Assembly (NCBI RefSeq): GCF_039535475.1 | Contig: NZ_BAAAXG010000027.1 | Coordinates: 266,001-330,000, forward strand | Reading direction: 5' to 3' | DNA length: 64,000 nt | Origin: Streptomyces showdoensis | GTDB taxonomy: Bacteria > Actinomycetota > Actinomycetes > Streptomycetales > Streptomycetaceae | Shown: positions 16,487-25,073 of the stretch, one piece after another | How the letters are laid out: each line of letters begins with the position of its first letter | How positions within the stretch are numbered: the stretch's first letter is position 1 | The notes under the pieces: generated by a model | Seen by the model: the letters and a program-made list of their open reading frames with translations, nothing else | Told to the model about the DNA's origin: nothing | Database searches by the model: none | Position numbers and translations under genes: made by a program

Positions 16487-18619
16487 GGACGCGCCGCCGC
16501 TTCCCGCAGGACGGCGACCACGCGGTCCTGCTGCTCCTCGGTCAGGGTGTGGAACAGCGGCAGGATCAGCGAGTCGCGGGCGATCCGCTCGGTGGCCGGC
16601 AGCGGTCCGGCGGGGTGGCCCGCGTAGGCGGGTTCCAGGTGGCTGGCCATGATGCCGCGGCGGGCCGAGATCCCGGCCTCGGCGAGCACGGCGAGCAGCT
16701 CGTCGCGGCCGACCGGGAACTCCTCGGCGAGCAGCACCCAGTACGACTGGAAGTTGCCCTCGCCGTGCGCGGGGTCGGTCACCGGCGTCAGACCGGGCAC
16801 GTCCGCCAGCAGCTCCGTGTAGCGGGCGGCCAGCTCGCGGCGGCGGGCCACCAGGGCGTCCAGCTTCGCCAGCTGGGCGAGGCCGACCGCCGCCTGGATG
16901 TCGGTCATCCGGTAGTTGAACCCGGTCTCCAGGTAGCTCTCCAGGACCGGCTTGCCGCTCGCGTGCCGTTCGGCCGCCGACACGTTCATCCCGTGCTCGC
17001 GCAGCCGGCGCAGCCGCGCCGCCCACTCGGCGTCGTCGGTGGTGACCATGCCGCCCTCGCCGGTGGTGAGCAGCTTGCGCGGGTGGAAGGACCAGGCGGC
17101 GAGCAGCGCGCCCCGCCCGACGGAGGCCCCGTCGACGGTGGAGCCGATCGCGCAGGCCGCGTCCTCGACCAGCGGCAGCCCCCAGCCCTCGCAGGCGGCC
17201 CGCAGCGCGGCCACGTCGGCCGGCACGCCGCCCTGGTGGACCAGGAGGACGGCCTTGGTGGCCGGGGTGCGGACCGCGTCGACGGTGGCGGCGGTGAGGT
17301 TGCCGGTGGCGAGGTCGACGTCGGCGAAGACCGGTTCGGCGCCCACGTACCGCACGGCGTTGGCGGTGGCGATGAAGGACAGCGAGGGGACCACGACCTG
17401 GTCGCCGGGGCCGAGGCCGAGCGCGACCAGGGCCAGGTGGAGCGCGGTCGTGCAGGAGCTGACCGCCACCCCGTGCCGGGCGCCGACCCGCTCCGCGAAG
17501 GCCCGCTCGAACTCGGCGACCTTCGGTCCCTGCGCGACCCAGCCGGACCGCACGGTGTCGGAGGCCGCCCGGGCCTCCTCCTCGCCGAGCCAGGGCACCA
17601 TCACCGGGATCCGGACGGGCGCCTTCGCGGCGGCCGTGTCGGCGTCCGTGGCCGTCGCCCCCTTCTCGGCCCGCCACCACTCGACCAGGTCCCGCAGCCC
17701 GGTCCGCAGGTCGATCTCGGCCTTGAAGCCGAGCCGCCCCTCGGCGAGCGTGGTGTCCGCGAGCCGCCGGGTCACCCCGTTGACCGCGCGGGCCGGGCCG
17801 TGCACCGGCTCCAGGTCCGAGCCCATCACCTCGAGGAGGCCGTCGGCCAGCTCGCGCAGCGAGGTCTCGGTGGCGCTCGCCACGTTGAACACCTCGTCGG
17901 TCAGGCCCTCGCGCGCCGCCAGGATGTTGGCGCGGGCGATGTCGCGGACGTCGACGAAGTCCATCGTCTGGGTGCCGTCGCCGAGGATCAGCGGCGGCTC
18001 GCCCGCCTCGATCCGCTCCATCCAGCGGATCAGCACCTCGGTGTAGAGGCCGTGGATGTCCATCCGGGGCCCGTACACGTTGAAGTAGCGCAGCGCCACG
18101 TAGTCCAGGCCGTACATGGCGTGGAAGCTGCGCAGCATGCCCTCGTTGAAGGCCTTGGCCGCGCCGTAGAACGTGTCGTTGTTGTACGGGTGGTGCCGCT
18201 CGGTGGTCGGGAACGACTCGGCCAGGCCGTACACGGAGGCCGAGGAGGAGGCGATCACCTTCCCCACCCCGGCGGCCGCGGCGGCCTCCAGGACGTTGAA
18301 CGTGCCGTTCACCATGACCTCGTTGGCGAGCCGGGGCTCCTCCGCGCACTGGGTGATGCGGATCGCCGCCAGGTGGTAGACGAGGTCGGCCCCCTCGGTC
18401 ACCCGGTGCACGGTCGACGCGTCCCGGATGTCGCCCTCGACGAGCTCGACCCGGCCGCCGGCCAGGGCCTTGGCGAGGTTGGCCCGGCGGCCGCGCACGA
18501 AGTTGTCCAGGACGACGACCTGGCTCGCACCCCCCCTCCACCAGGAGGTCGGTCACATGGGATCCGATGGTCCCGGCACCGCCGGTGACCAGGACCCGCT
18601 TGCCCGCGATATCGCTCAA
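16483..18619 (-). CDS. SDR nucleotide-sugar epimerase fused to DegT aminotransferase, frameshifted
   Basis: With one base removed this reads as a 711-residue bifunctional protein. The first part (about 1-325) is an extended SDR: VLVTGGAGTIGSH, HLAAIRITQ, SSSASVYG and a YGAAK catalytic pair. The second part (about 345-711) is a DegT aminotransferase: VSSCTTALHLAL, EDAACAIGS, and SFHPRKLLTTGEGG with the PLP lysine. The glycine motif and the rest of the SDR lie in different frames, broken at a C7 tract (18530-18536 on the plus strand); six bases would restore the frame. As given, only 16483-18498 is one open frame. The likely start is TTG 18619, overlapping the Gfo/Idh stop, behind GGGAGA. Probable role: make a 4-amino sugar nucleotide for the coupled acetyltransferase. 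Confidence 0.78.
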
Positions 18620-19734
18620 CGCCGTTCTCCCAGCACTTCGTTCCCGTTCTTGATGGACCGGTCCGAGCCGGTCCGCAGCCCGACGACGGCACCGCGGAAC
18701 TGCAGGCTCCGCGAGGCCGCCTCCAGGATGTCCAGCACCCGGAGCCCCGCCCGCCCGTCGGTCAGCGCCGGCCGGCCCTCCGTGATCGCCGCCGCGAACT
18801 CGTCGACCATGCTGCGCAGCGCCTCCTTCTCGCCGATCGCCGGGGCGATCATGTCGCCGCTGCGGTACGAGATGAGGGCGTCCCGGCGCTCGTCCGCGCC
18901 CAGCTCCTGGGGCGTCGCTAGGTCCACCCCGCGGTCGAACAGCGCGACGCGCTGCGCGGGGTTGAGGTCGTCCCAGATCAGGGTCCGCTTGGAGCCGCCG
19001 ACCATGGTGGTGCGGACCTTGGTGGGGGAGAGCCAGTTGACGTGCACGTGGGCGATGGCCCCGGTGTTCAGCTGGAGGGTCAGGTACGTGATGCAGTCCT
19101 GGCCCGCGCCGATCGGGTCGGCGCCGTGCGCGGCGACCGCGACCGGCTCCACGTGCTCCGGCAGGATGAAGTCCAGGATGGACAGGTCGTGCGGGGCGAG
19201 GTCCCACAGCACGTCGATGTCCTTCTGGACCAGGCCCAGGTTGATCCGCACCGAGTCCACGTAGTGGATGTCGCCGAGGGCGCCCTCGCGCACCAGCTCG
19301 CGGATCTTCGCCACGGCCGGGGTGTAGCAGTAGGTGTGGTCGCACATCAGGGTCAGGCCGCGCTCCTCGGCCTCGGCGACCAGCCGCGCCCCGTCGGCGT
19401 ACGTGGTGGCCAGCGGCTTCTCGACCAGCACGTGCTTGCCCGCGCGCAGCGCCGCGAGGGCCACGTCCAGGTGGGTCCCGGCCGGGGTGGCGACGGCGAC
19501 CGCGTGCACGTCCGGGTCGGCGAGGACCGCCGCGTAGTCGTCGGTGGCCTGGACGGTGGAGTACCCGCCGAGGACCCGCTGGGCGCGCGTGACGTCGAGG
19601 TCGCAGAGCCAGCGCAGCCGGAAGCGGTCGCTGCCCTGGAAGTTGCGCACCAGGTTCGGGCCCCAGTAGCCGGCGCCTATGACGGCGACCCCCAGCGGCC
19701 CGTCCGGACGAGCCGCGTCCTTCGCGTCGCTCAC
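18616..19734 (-). CDS. Gfo/Idh/MocA family oxidoreductase (WbpB/WlbA-like)
   Basis: A 372-residue NAD-dependent oxidoreductase. VAVIGAGYWGPNLVRNF is the Rossmann motif, with the WGPNL signature seen in WbpB/WlbA-type sugar-nucleotide dehydrogenases. LVEKPLATT carries the EKP catalytic lysine. These enzymes oxidise C3 of UDP-GlcNAcA before amination. GTG 19734 has AAGGGA seven bases upstream; an ATG five codons earlier (19749) is an alternative. Its TGA overlaps the TTG of the SDR-aminotransferase gene. The order dehydrogenase, aminotransferases, acetyltransferases in one transcript supports an amino-uronic acid pathway. Confidence 0.88.
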   Translation of the reverse strand: MSDAKDAARPDGPLGVAVIGAGYWGPNLVRNFQGSDRFRLRWLCDLDVTRAQRVLGGYSTVQATDDYAAVLADPDVHAVAVATPAGTHLDVALAALRAGKHVLVEKPLATTYADGARLVAEAEERGLTLMCDHTYCYTPAVAKIRELVREGALGDIHYVDSVRINLGLVQKDIDVLWDLAPHDLSILDFILPEHVEPVAVAAHGADPIGAGQDCITYLTLQLNTGAIAHVHVNWLSPTKVRTTMVGGSKRTLIWDDLNPAQRVALFDRGVDLATPQELGADERRDALISYRSGDMIAPAIGEKEALRSMVDEFAAAITEGRPALTDGRAGLRVLDILEAASRSLQFRGAVVGLRTGSDRSIKNGNEVLGERR

Positions 19735-19751
19735 GTGTGTTCCCTTCATCG

Positions 19752-21224
19752 TCAGTAGGCCCCCGTCCCGCGCAGGACGGCGGGGCCGGTGCGCAGCAGG
19801 ATCAGCGCGTCCAGGCCGAGCGACCAGTTGTCCACGTACGCCAGGTCGAGGCGTACGGCCTCGTCCCAGGGCAGGTCGGAGCGTCCGCTGACCTGCCACA
19901 GGCCGGTGAGGCCCGGTTTGACGAGCAGCCGGCGCCGGACCTCGTGGCTGTATCCGGCGACCTCCTCGGGCAGCGGCGGGCGCGGCCCGATGAGGGACAT
20001 GCGCCCGTTCAGCACGTTCAGCAGCTGGGGCAGTTCGTCGATCGAGTACTTGCGCAGGGTGGCGCCCACCCGGGTGACGCGCGGGTCGTCGCGGACCTTG
20101 AACAGCAGGCCGTCGCTGTTGTGGTTCGCATGGGCGAGCTCGGCCCTGACCGCCTCGGCGTCGGGCCGCATCGTACGGAACTTGAACATCGTGAACTGCT
20201 TGCCGTGCAGGCCCACCCGGACCTGCCGGAACAGGGCCGGACCGCGGCTGCCGAGCCGGACGGCCAGGGCGACGGCGCACATCAGCGGCGCGAGCACGAG
20301 CAGCAGGACCGCGGCGGCCAGGCGCTCGGCCAGCTCCTTGGGGAGCCGGGCCCAGCGGGACAGCCGCGGTGCCTTCAGATGGATCAGCGGGACCCCGCCG
20401 ACCGGCCGGACCTCCAGGCGGGAGGCGGCCACGTCGCCGAAGGCGGGGGCCAGCAGGAAGTCGCCGCCGGCCGCGGCGGTGCTCCAGGAGAGCCCGCGCA
20501 GCAGGGTCGCGTCGATCTCCGGCGAGGGCAGCACCACCACGGTGGTGGAGCCGCCGAAGGCCCTTATGGCGCGCGGGACTTCGTCGACCCCGCCGAGCAC
20601 CGGCACCCCGAAGGCGTCGACGCCCTCGGCGTTCAGCGGGTCGGTCAGGCACACGCCGGCGATGTCCAGGCCCTGGAGCACGGCCCCGGCCGGGGCGCCG
20701 GGCCGCCCGTCCCGCCGGAGCGCGGCGAGGAGTTCGGCGACGCCGGCCGAGGGTCCGACCAGGATCGCGGTGGTCCGGTTCCGGCCCTGCGCCCAGTCGC
20801 GGCGCAGCCAGCGCCGGAGCAGGAATCGGGCGGCCAGGGCGAGGGCGGCCACGGCCGGGGCCGCCAGGATCATCTCGTGGAGCAGGTCGAGGTCGCCGAC
20901 GAGGCCCCAGCCGAGCACCGCGGCGAGCGCCGGCAGGACCAGGGCGCCGCGCAGCACCCGGCGGTATATCTCGCCGCCGGAGCCGAACGAGCCCCGCTCG
21001 TAGGCCCGGTGGGCGTACATCAGCGTGACCCAGGCCGGCGGCAGGCCGAGGACGACGGGCCAGTGGCCCACCGCGCCGAGGACACTCACCGCGGCCGCGA
21101 CGGCCGCCGCGGTGTCCGCGGCCAGCAGGATTATCTGGTGTCTCCTCCGCCACCACAGGCGGTGGACGTCGAAATGTGTGGATTCGACTCGATGCCGCTC
21201 ATGCGTGACCGGCAGGACGGTCAT
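19752..21224 (-). CDS. Polyprenyl glycosylphosphotransferase (initiating sugar-phosphate transferase)
   Basis: A 490-residue WbaP/CpsE-type enzyme that transfers the first sugar phosphate to undecaprenyl phosphate. The N-terminal half has about five membrane helices (beginning HQIILLAADTAAAVAAA) and a CoA-binding-like middle domain. The C-terminal catalytic domain carries FKFRTM, SIDELPQLLNVL, SLIGPRPPLP and KPGLTGLWQVSGRSD. ATG 21224 follows GGGGGGAA; an ORF open further upstream shows no conserved sequence. As the first gene of the minus-strand run 9612-21224 it marks the operon head, and the following 323-base gap should hold its promoter. Confidence 0.92.
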   Translation of the reverse strand: MTVLPVTHERHRVESTHFDVHRLWWRRRHQIILLAADTAAAVAAAVSVLGAVGHWPVVLGLPPAWVTLMYAHRAYERGSFGSGGEIYRRVLRGALVLPALAAVLGWGLVGDLDLLHEMILAAPAVAALALAARFLLRRWLRRDWAQGRNRTTAILVGPSAGVAELLAALRRDGRPGAPAGAVLQGLDIAGVCLTDPLNAEGVDAFGVPVLGGVDEVPRAIRAFGGSTTVVVLPSPEIDATLLRGLSWSTAAAGGDFLLAPAFGDVAASRLEVRPVGGVPLIHLKAPRLSRWARLPKELAERLAAAVLLLVLAPLMCAVALAVRLGSRGPALFRQVRVGLHGKQFTMFKFRTMRPDAEAVRAELAHANHNSDGLLFKVRDDPRVTRVGATLRKYSIDELPQLLNVLNGRMSLIGPRPPLPEEVAGYSHEVRRRLLVKPGLTGLWQVSGRSDLPWDEAVRLDLAYVDNWSLGLDALILLRTGPAVLRGTGAY

Positions 21225-21547
21225 CCATTCCCCCCAAGGGCGCTTCACGCGCACCCCGTCGAACGCCGTCGCTCTTTCCCCGGTCCGCCCACGAGAGCGG
21301 CTCGCGGGCAGGGGAAAGGCAGCGGTGGTGCGACGAGGGTGCGCGGCTCTTCCGCCTGACTGAACGGTGCGGACCGCGGTCGCAAGTCTCCCCAGCCACG
21401 GCCGGTGTCCGCACAGGACGCAGAATCCGCCCGGGACGAGTCGTGTTCGTGCCCCAGCGGATCCGGCAGCGCTCAATCTAGACCAACTGGGGCAGGCCAG
21501 CCAGGAGTTGTGTGAAACTCCTACCGATAGTTGAAGGAACTGTAAGA
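21225..21547. other. Divergent intergenic region of 323 bases
   Basis: This separates the sugar-phosphate transferase operon (minus) from a GT2 gene (plus). No coding potential is seen on either strand. The part nearest the plus-strand gene (21475-21570) is less GC-rich than its surroundings and holds the inverted repeat listed separately. I could not assign a convincing sigma-70-type promoter for either direction. Confidence 0.5.
21503..21522. promoter_or_regulatory. Perfect 7-bp inverted repeat, operator or RNA hairpin
   Basis: AGGAGTT and AACTCCT are exact complements separated by six bases (GTGTGA). The left arm is also a good ribosome binding site for an in-frame GTG at 21512 in the loop, so the hairpin could mask translation if that start is used. 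If the GT2 gene starts at 21548, the repeat would instead lie in the promoter or leader and could be a repressor site. Confidence 0.45.
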
Positions 21548-22456
21548 GTGGGACGCCTTGGTCATACTGTCCCCGTGCCCAGCATCGTGATCCCCGCCCA
21601 CAACGAGGAACGTACCCTCGGCCGCCTCCTGGACGCCCTCCTGGAGGGCTCCCGTGACGAGGAGTTCGACATCGTCGTCGTGTGCAACGGCTGTACGGAC
21701 GACACCGCCCGCGTCGCCGGGGAGCGCGGCCCGCGGGTGCGGGTCGTCGAGACCCCCGTGCCCTCCAAACACGAGGCCCTGCGCCTCGGTGACACGCACG
21801 CCCGCGGCTTCCCGCGGATCTACGTGGACGCCGACGTGGTGCTCGGCGCCGGGGACGTCCGTGCCCTCACCGCCGCGCTCGACGCGCCCGGCGAGGTCCT
21901 CGCCGCCGCGCCCGAGCGGGAGCTGCCGATGACCGGCTGCTCCTGGCGGGTGCGCGCGTACTACCGGGTGTGGCAGCGGCTGCCCGCGGTCCGCGAGGGG
22001 CTCTTCGGGCGGGGCGTGATCGCCATGTCCGGCGAGGGCCACGCCCGGATCGCCGCGCTGCCCCCGCTGATGGCCGACGACCTGGCCGCCTCGCTCGCCT
22101 TCGGGCCGGCCGAGCGCAGCGTGGTCCGTACCGCCCGGGTGGTGGTCCGGCCGCCGCGCACCTGGCGGGACCTGATCCGCCGCCGGGTCCGGGCGGCCAC
22201 CTCCACGGCCCAGCTCGAGGCCCACCAGGCGGGTCACCGGGAGGCCGGGCCGGACGCCTCGGCGCCCGCCGCGCCGCCCTCGGCCCGTACCGGCGTCTCC
22301 GACCTGAAGGCCCTGGTCCGCGCCGAGCCCGCGCTGCTGCCGGCCGTGGTCGTCTTCCTCTCGGCGGCGCTCGCGGCGCGCAGGGGCGCGCGGAAGGCCA
22401 TCAAGGCGCGCGACTTCGACACCTGGCTCCGGGACGAGAGCAGCCGCCAGGACTGA
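21548..22456 (+). CDS. Glycosyltransferase family 2
   Basis: A GT2 protein of about 302 residues. PSIVIPAHNEERTLGRLLDA, VVCNGCTDDT and a VDADVVL acidic motif are the standard elements. The C-terminus has a moderately hydrophobic helix (about residues 262-280). GTG 21548 is chosen because GAAGGA lies eight bases upstream; alternatives are GTG 21512 behind AGGAG and GTG 21575 without a site. It is transcribed away from the main polysaccharide operon and may act on the same polymer or a related glycolipid. Confidence 0.82.
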   Translation: MGRLGHTVPVPSIVIPAHNEERTLGRLLDALLEGSRDEEFDIVVVCNGCTDDTARVAGERGPRVRVVETPVPSKHEALRLGDTHARGFPRIYVDADVVLGAGDVRALTAALDAPGEVLAAAPERELPMTGCSWRVRAYYRVWQRLPAVREGLFGRGVIAMSGEGHARIAALPPLMADDLAASLAFGPAERSVVRTARVVVRPPRTWRDLIRRRVRAATSTAQLEAHQAGHREAGPDASAPAAPPSARTGVSDLKALVRAEPALLPAVVVFLSAALAARRGARKAIKARDFDTWLRDESSRQD

Positions 22457-22539
22457 ATCGCGCCCGAACGCGCGGTTCCGGCCCTCCCGATGATCACCGC
22501 CGCCTAGGCTGCGGCTGACCGCACCACGGGAGGCCCTTC

Positions 22540-23871
22540 ATGAAGTTCCGGATTCCGGGGCGGCGCGCCGCCGCACTGGCGGCGGCGCTGGCCGCCTGCG
22601 CCGTCTGGACCTCCGTCGCCCCGGCGGCGTCGGCCGGGACCACGGGCGGGACCGGTGGGGACCCGGCGCCCGGAGCGCCGCTGACCGCCGCCACCCGGTT
22701 CTACGTCGACCCCGACAGCGGCGCCGCGCGCCAGGCCGTCGTCGACGCGGCGGCCGGGGGGCCCGAGGGTGCCGCGAACGCCGAGAACATGCGCCGGCTC
22801 GCCGCGCTGCCGCAGGCCGCCTGGTTCACCGGCGGCACGCCCGGGAGCGTGCGCGCCGGAGCGCGCGCCCTCGTCGCGCGGGCGCGCGCCGCGCACCAAC
22901 TCCCCGTGCTCGTCGCGTACAACGTCCCCGGCCGCGACTGCGGCCTCTACTCCAGCGGCGGCGCCGCCTCCTCGTCCGCCTACCGGGACTGGATCGCGGC
23001 CCTCGCCGAGGGCGTCGGCGAGGGACCCGCGCTGGTGGTCCTGGAACCCGACGGCCTGGCCGCCCTGCCCGAGGACTGCGCGGGGAACGTGGATCCGACC
23101 GGGGAGCTCACCGCCGCCCGGCTCGCCGACCTCGACTTCGCCGTCACGACGCTCAAGGCCCGCCCCGGCACCGCCGTCTACCTCGACGCGGGCAACAGTC
23201 AGTGGAAGGCCGTCGGCGACATCGCCCGGCGGCTGATCGACGCCGGCGTGCACAAGGCCGACGGCTTCTCCCTGAACGTCTCCAACTTCCAGCCCACCGA
23301 GCAGCTGACCCGCTACGGCACCTGGATCTCGAAGTGCGTCTGGTTCGCCACCCGGGGCCCCGACTGGGGCCGCGGCCACACCGACTGGTGCGCGAGCCAG
23401 TTCCATTCCGGCGCCGCCCCCAACGACGGAGCCCCCGGCAACGCGGTCTCGGCGGCCGACCCGTCCACCTGGCACTGGACCGACGCCTGGTACGACCGGG
23501 TCGCCGGCAGCCCGCCGGCCGCCGAGCTGCTCCACTTCGTCGTCGACACCAGCCGCAACGGCCGCGGCCCCTGGACCCCCGCCCCCGGCAGGTACACCGA
23601 CCCGGAGACCTGGTGCAACCCGCCCGGTCGGGGCATCGGCCTCCGCCCGACCGCCGACACCGGGGTCCCGCTGGCCGACGCCTACCTGTACGTGAAGACC
23701 ATCGGCGAGTCCGACGGCAGCTGCGCCCGGGGCACCGGCGGCACCGTCGACCCCGAGTACGGCATCGTCGACCCGCCCGCCGGCGCCTGGTGGCCCGCGT
23801 TCGCCCACGGCCTCGCCCGCGAGGCCCGGCCCGGCCTGACCCTCGACGCGGACCCCGCCCCTGCGCGATGA
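22540..23871 (+). CDS. Secreted glycoside hydrolase family 6 (cellulase/endoglucanase)
   Basis: A 443-residue exported protein: a twin-basic start, a hydrophobic core and an Ala-rich cleavage region at about residues 28-34. The GH6 catalytic module begins near residue 50. Motifs include the active-site loop YNVPGRDCGLYSSGG, VVLEPDGLA with the catalytic acid region, YLDAGNSQW and LNVSNFQPT, all standard in GH6 enzymes that cleave beta-1,4-glucan. There is no carbohydrate-binding module. ATG 22540 has GGGAGG six bases upstream. Streptomyces make a cellulose-like tip glycan with its own GH6 enzyme, so a link to the adjacent glycosyltransferases is possible but not shown. Confidence 0.92.
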   Translation: MKFRIPGRRAAALAAALAACAVWTSVAPAASAGTTGGTGGDPAPGAPLTAATRFYVDPDSGAARQAVVDAAAGGPEGAANAENMRRLAALPQAAWFTGGTPGSVRAGARALVARARAAHQLPVLVAYNVPGRDCGLYSSGGAASSSAYRDWIAALAEGVGEGPALVVLEPDGLAALPEDCAGNVDPTGELTAARLADLDFAVTTLKARPGTAVYLDAGNSQWKAVGDIARRLIDAGVHKADGFSLNVSNFQPTEQLTRYGTWISKCVWFATRGPDWGRGHTDWCASQFHSGAAPNDGAPGNAVSAADPSTWHWTDAWYDRVAGSPPAAELLHFVVDTSRNGRGPWTPAPGRYTDPETWCNPPGRGIGLRPTADTGVPLADAYLYVKTIGESDGSCARGTGGTVDPEYGIVDPPAGAWWPAFAHGLAREARPGLTLDADPAPAR

Positions 23872-23921
23872 TCACGGCCGCACCACGCCACCCCCCCTGA
23901 CATCCCCCTGGGAGGACGTTG

Positions 23922-24959
23922 ATGGCACGCCGCACCACCCGCGGCCTGATAGCCGTGGCCACCGCCACGGCCGCGCTCACCGCCCCGGTCACGACGGCCA
24001 CGGCCGCCACGCCCGCCGAGACCGGCCCGCAGGCCCGCATCTTCATGGTCAATCCGGTGCAGTCCACGGGCGACCAGACCCTCGCCGACGCCAAGGACGC
24101 CGCCGCCGCGGTCCCCGCCTCGGCCTACACCACCGCCGTGCTGCGCAACCTCGACGGCAGTGGCGGGCTCTCCGGGCGCTGGGCGTACGTCAGGTCCGAG
24201 ACCGGCGCCCCCGCGAAGGCCGCCGACGCCGCCGCGTACGACCGGCACGACGACGGGTTCGAGCAGGTCATGGCCTACTTCTGGGTCAACGAGGCCCAGG
24301 AGTACCTCCAGGGCCTCGGCTTCGGCACCGAGCTGCCCGGGGCCAACGACCGCCCGCAGCCCGTCCGCCTCAACCAGTGGGGCTCGGACAACTCCTTCTT
24401 CACCGACAAGAAGGACGAGATCCGCTTCGGCAAGGGCGGCGTCGACGACGCAGAGGACGCCGAGGTGATCGTGCACGAGTACGGTCACGCCGTGCACGAG
24501 GCCCAGGTCCCCGGTTTCGGCAGCTCCGCCGAGGCCGGCGCCATCGGCGAGGCCTTCGGCGACTACCTGGCCGTCGAGGTCGGGGCCAACGCGGCGGCCC
24601 GCTACGGCTGGCCGGTGCGGACGGACCTCGCCTGCGTCGCCGACTGGGACTCCGTCCCGTACAGCACGGCCCCGCACTGCCTGCGCCGGGTCGACTCCGG
24701 CAAGACCTACGCGGACCGGGTCGGCGAGGTGCACGCGGACGGCGAGATCTGGTCCCGGGCGCTGTGGGACATCCGCGGCGCGCTCGGCGCCCGGACCGCC
24801 GACCGGATCATCGTGAACGCCCAGTTCGGCTTCGCGCCCGACACCTCCTTCTCGGCCGCGGCGACGAAGACGATCGCCACGGCCCAGCGGATGTACGGCC
24901 CGGCGGCGGCCGACGCCGTCCGCGCCGCGTTCCGGGCGCGCGCCGTTCCGGGGGTCTGA
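23922..24959 (+). CDS. Secreted zinc metallopeptidase (gluzincin, M36/M4-like)
   Basis: A 345-residue exported protein with a signal peptide ending near residue 29. The zinc site is HEYGHAVHE, with the third ligand expected in the downstream GEAFGDYL segment, the gluzincin arrangement. The upstream MAYFWVNEAQEYL and the downstream ADGEIWSRALWDI fit M36-like peptidases better than classic thermolysin. It lacks the long propeptide of fungal M36 enzymes. ATG 23922 follows GGGAGGA. It follows the GH6 gene by 50 bases and may be cotranscribed; a terminator follows. Confidence 0.82.
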   Translation: MARRTTRGLIAVATATAALTAPVTTATAATPAETGPQARIFMVNPVQSTGDQTLADAKDAAAAVPASAYTTAVLRNLDGSGGLSGRWAYVRSETGAPAKAADAAAYDRHDDGFEQVMAYFWVNEAQEYLQGLGFGTELPGANDRPQPVRLNQWGSDNSFFTDKKDEIRFGKGGVDDAEDAEVIVHEYGHAVHEAQVPGFGSSAEAGAIGEAFGDYLAVEVGANAAARYGWPVRTDLACVADWDSVPYSTAPHCLRRVDSGKTYADRVGEVHADGEIWSRALWDIRGALGARTADRIIVNAQFGFAPDTSFSAAATKTIATAQRMYGPAAADAVRAAFRARAVPGV

Positions 24960-24982
24960 CCCACGGCTCCGCGGAGCGGGAA

Positions 24983-25012
24983 GGGGGGCCGTGCCGTCCG
25001 GCACGGCCCCCC
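24983..25012. terminator. Bidirectional hairpin terminator
   Basis: A perfect 13-bp stem (GGGGGGCCGTGCC with its complement) and a four-base loop lie between the convergent peptidase and MFS transporter genes. There is no U-tract, as is common for GC-rich actinomycete terminators. Confidence 0.85.
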
Positions 25013-25073
25013 GCCGTGTCACGGCGTGACGGTCAGCACCGGGCCTCCCGGGTCGAGCCGCAGCCGTGCCTGC

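Noticed and set aside
15776..19345. A 1189-codon minus-strand open frame
   Set aside because: Only its last 236 codons (the acetyltransferase) and a short SDR N-terminal piece encode conserved protein; the rest is the wrong frame of the SDR-aminotransferase and Gfo/Idh genes.
21540..21580. A possible ECF sigma-E-type promoter (GGAAC followed by GTC)
   Set aside because: The distance between the two elements is too long for the known consensus and the region also fits a ribosome binding site.
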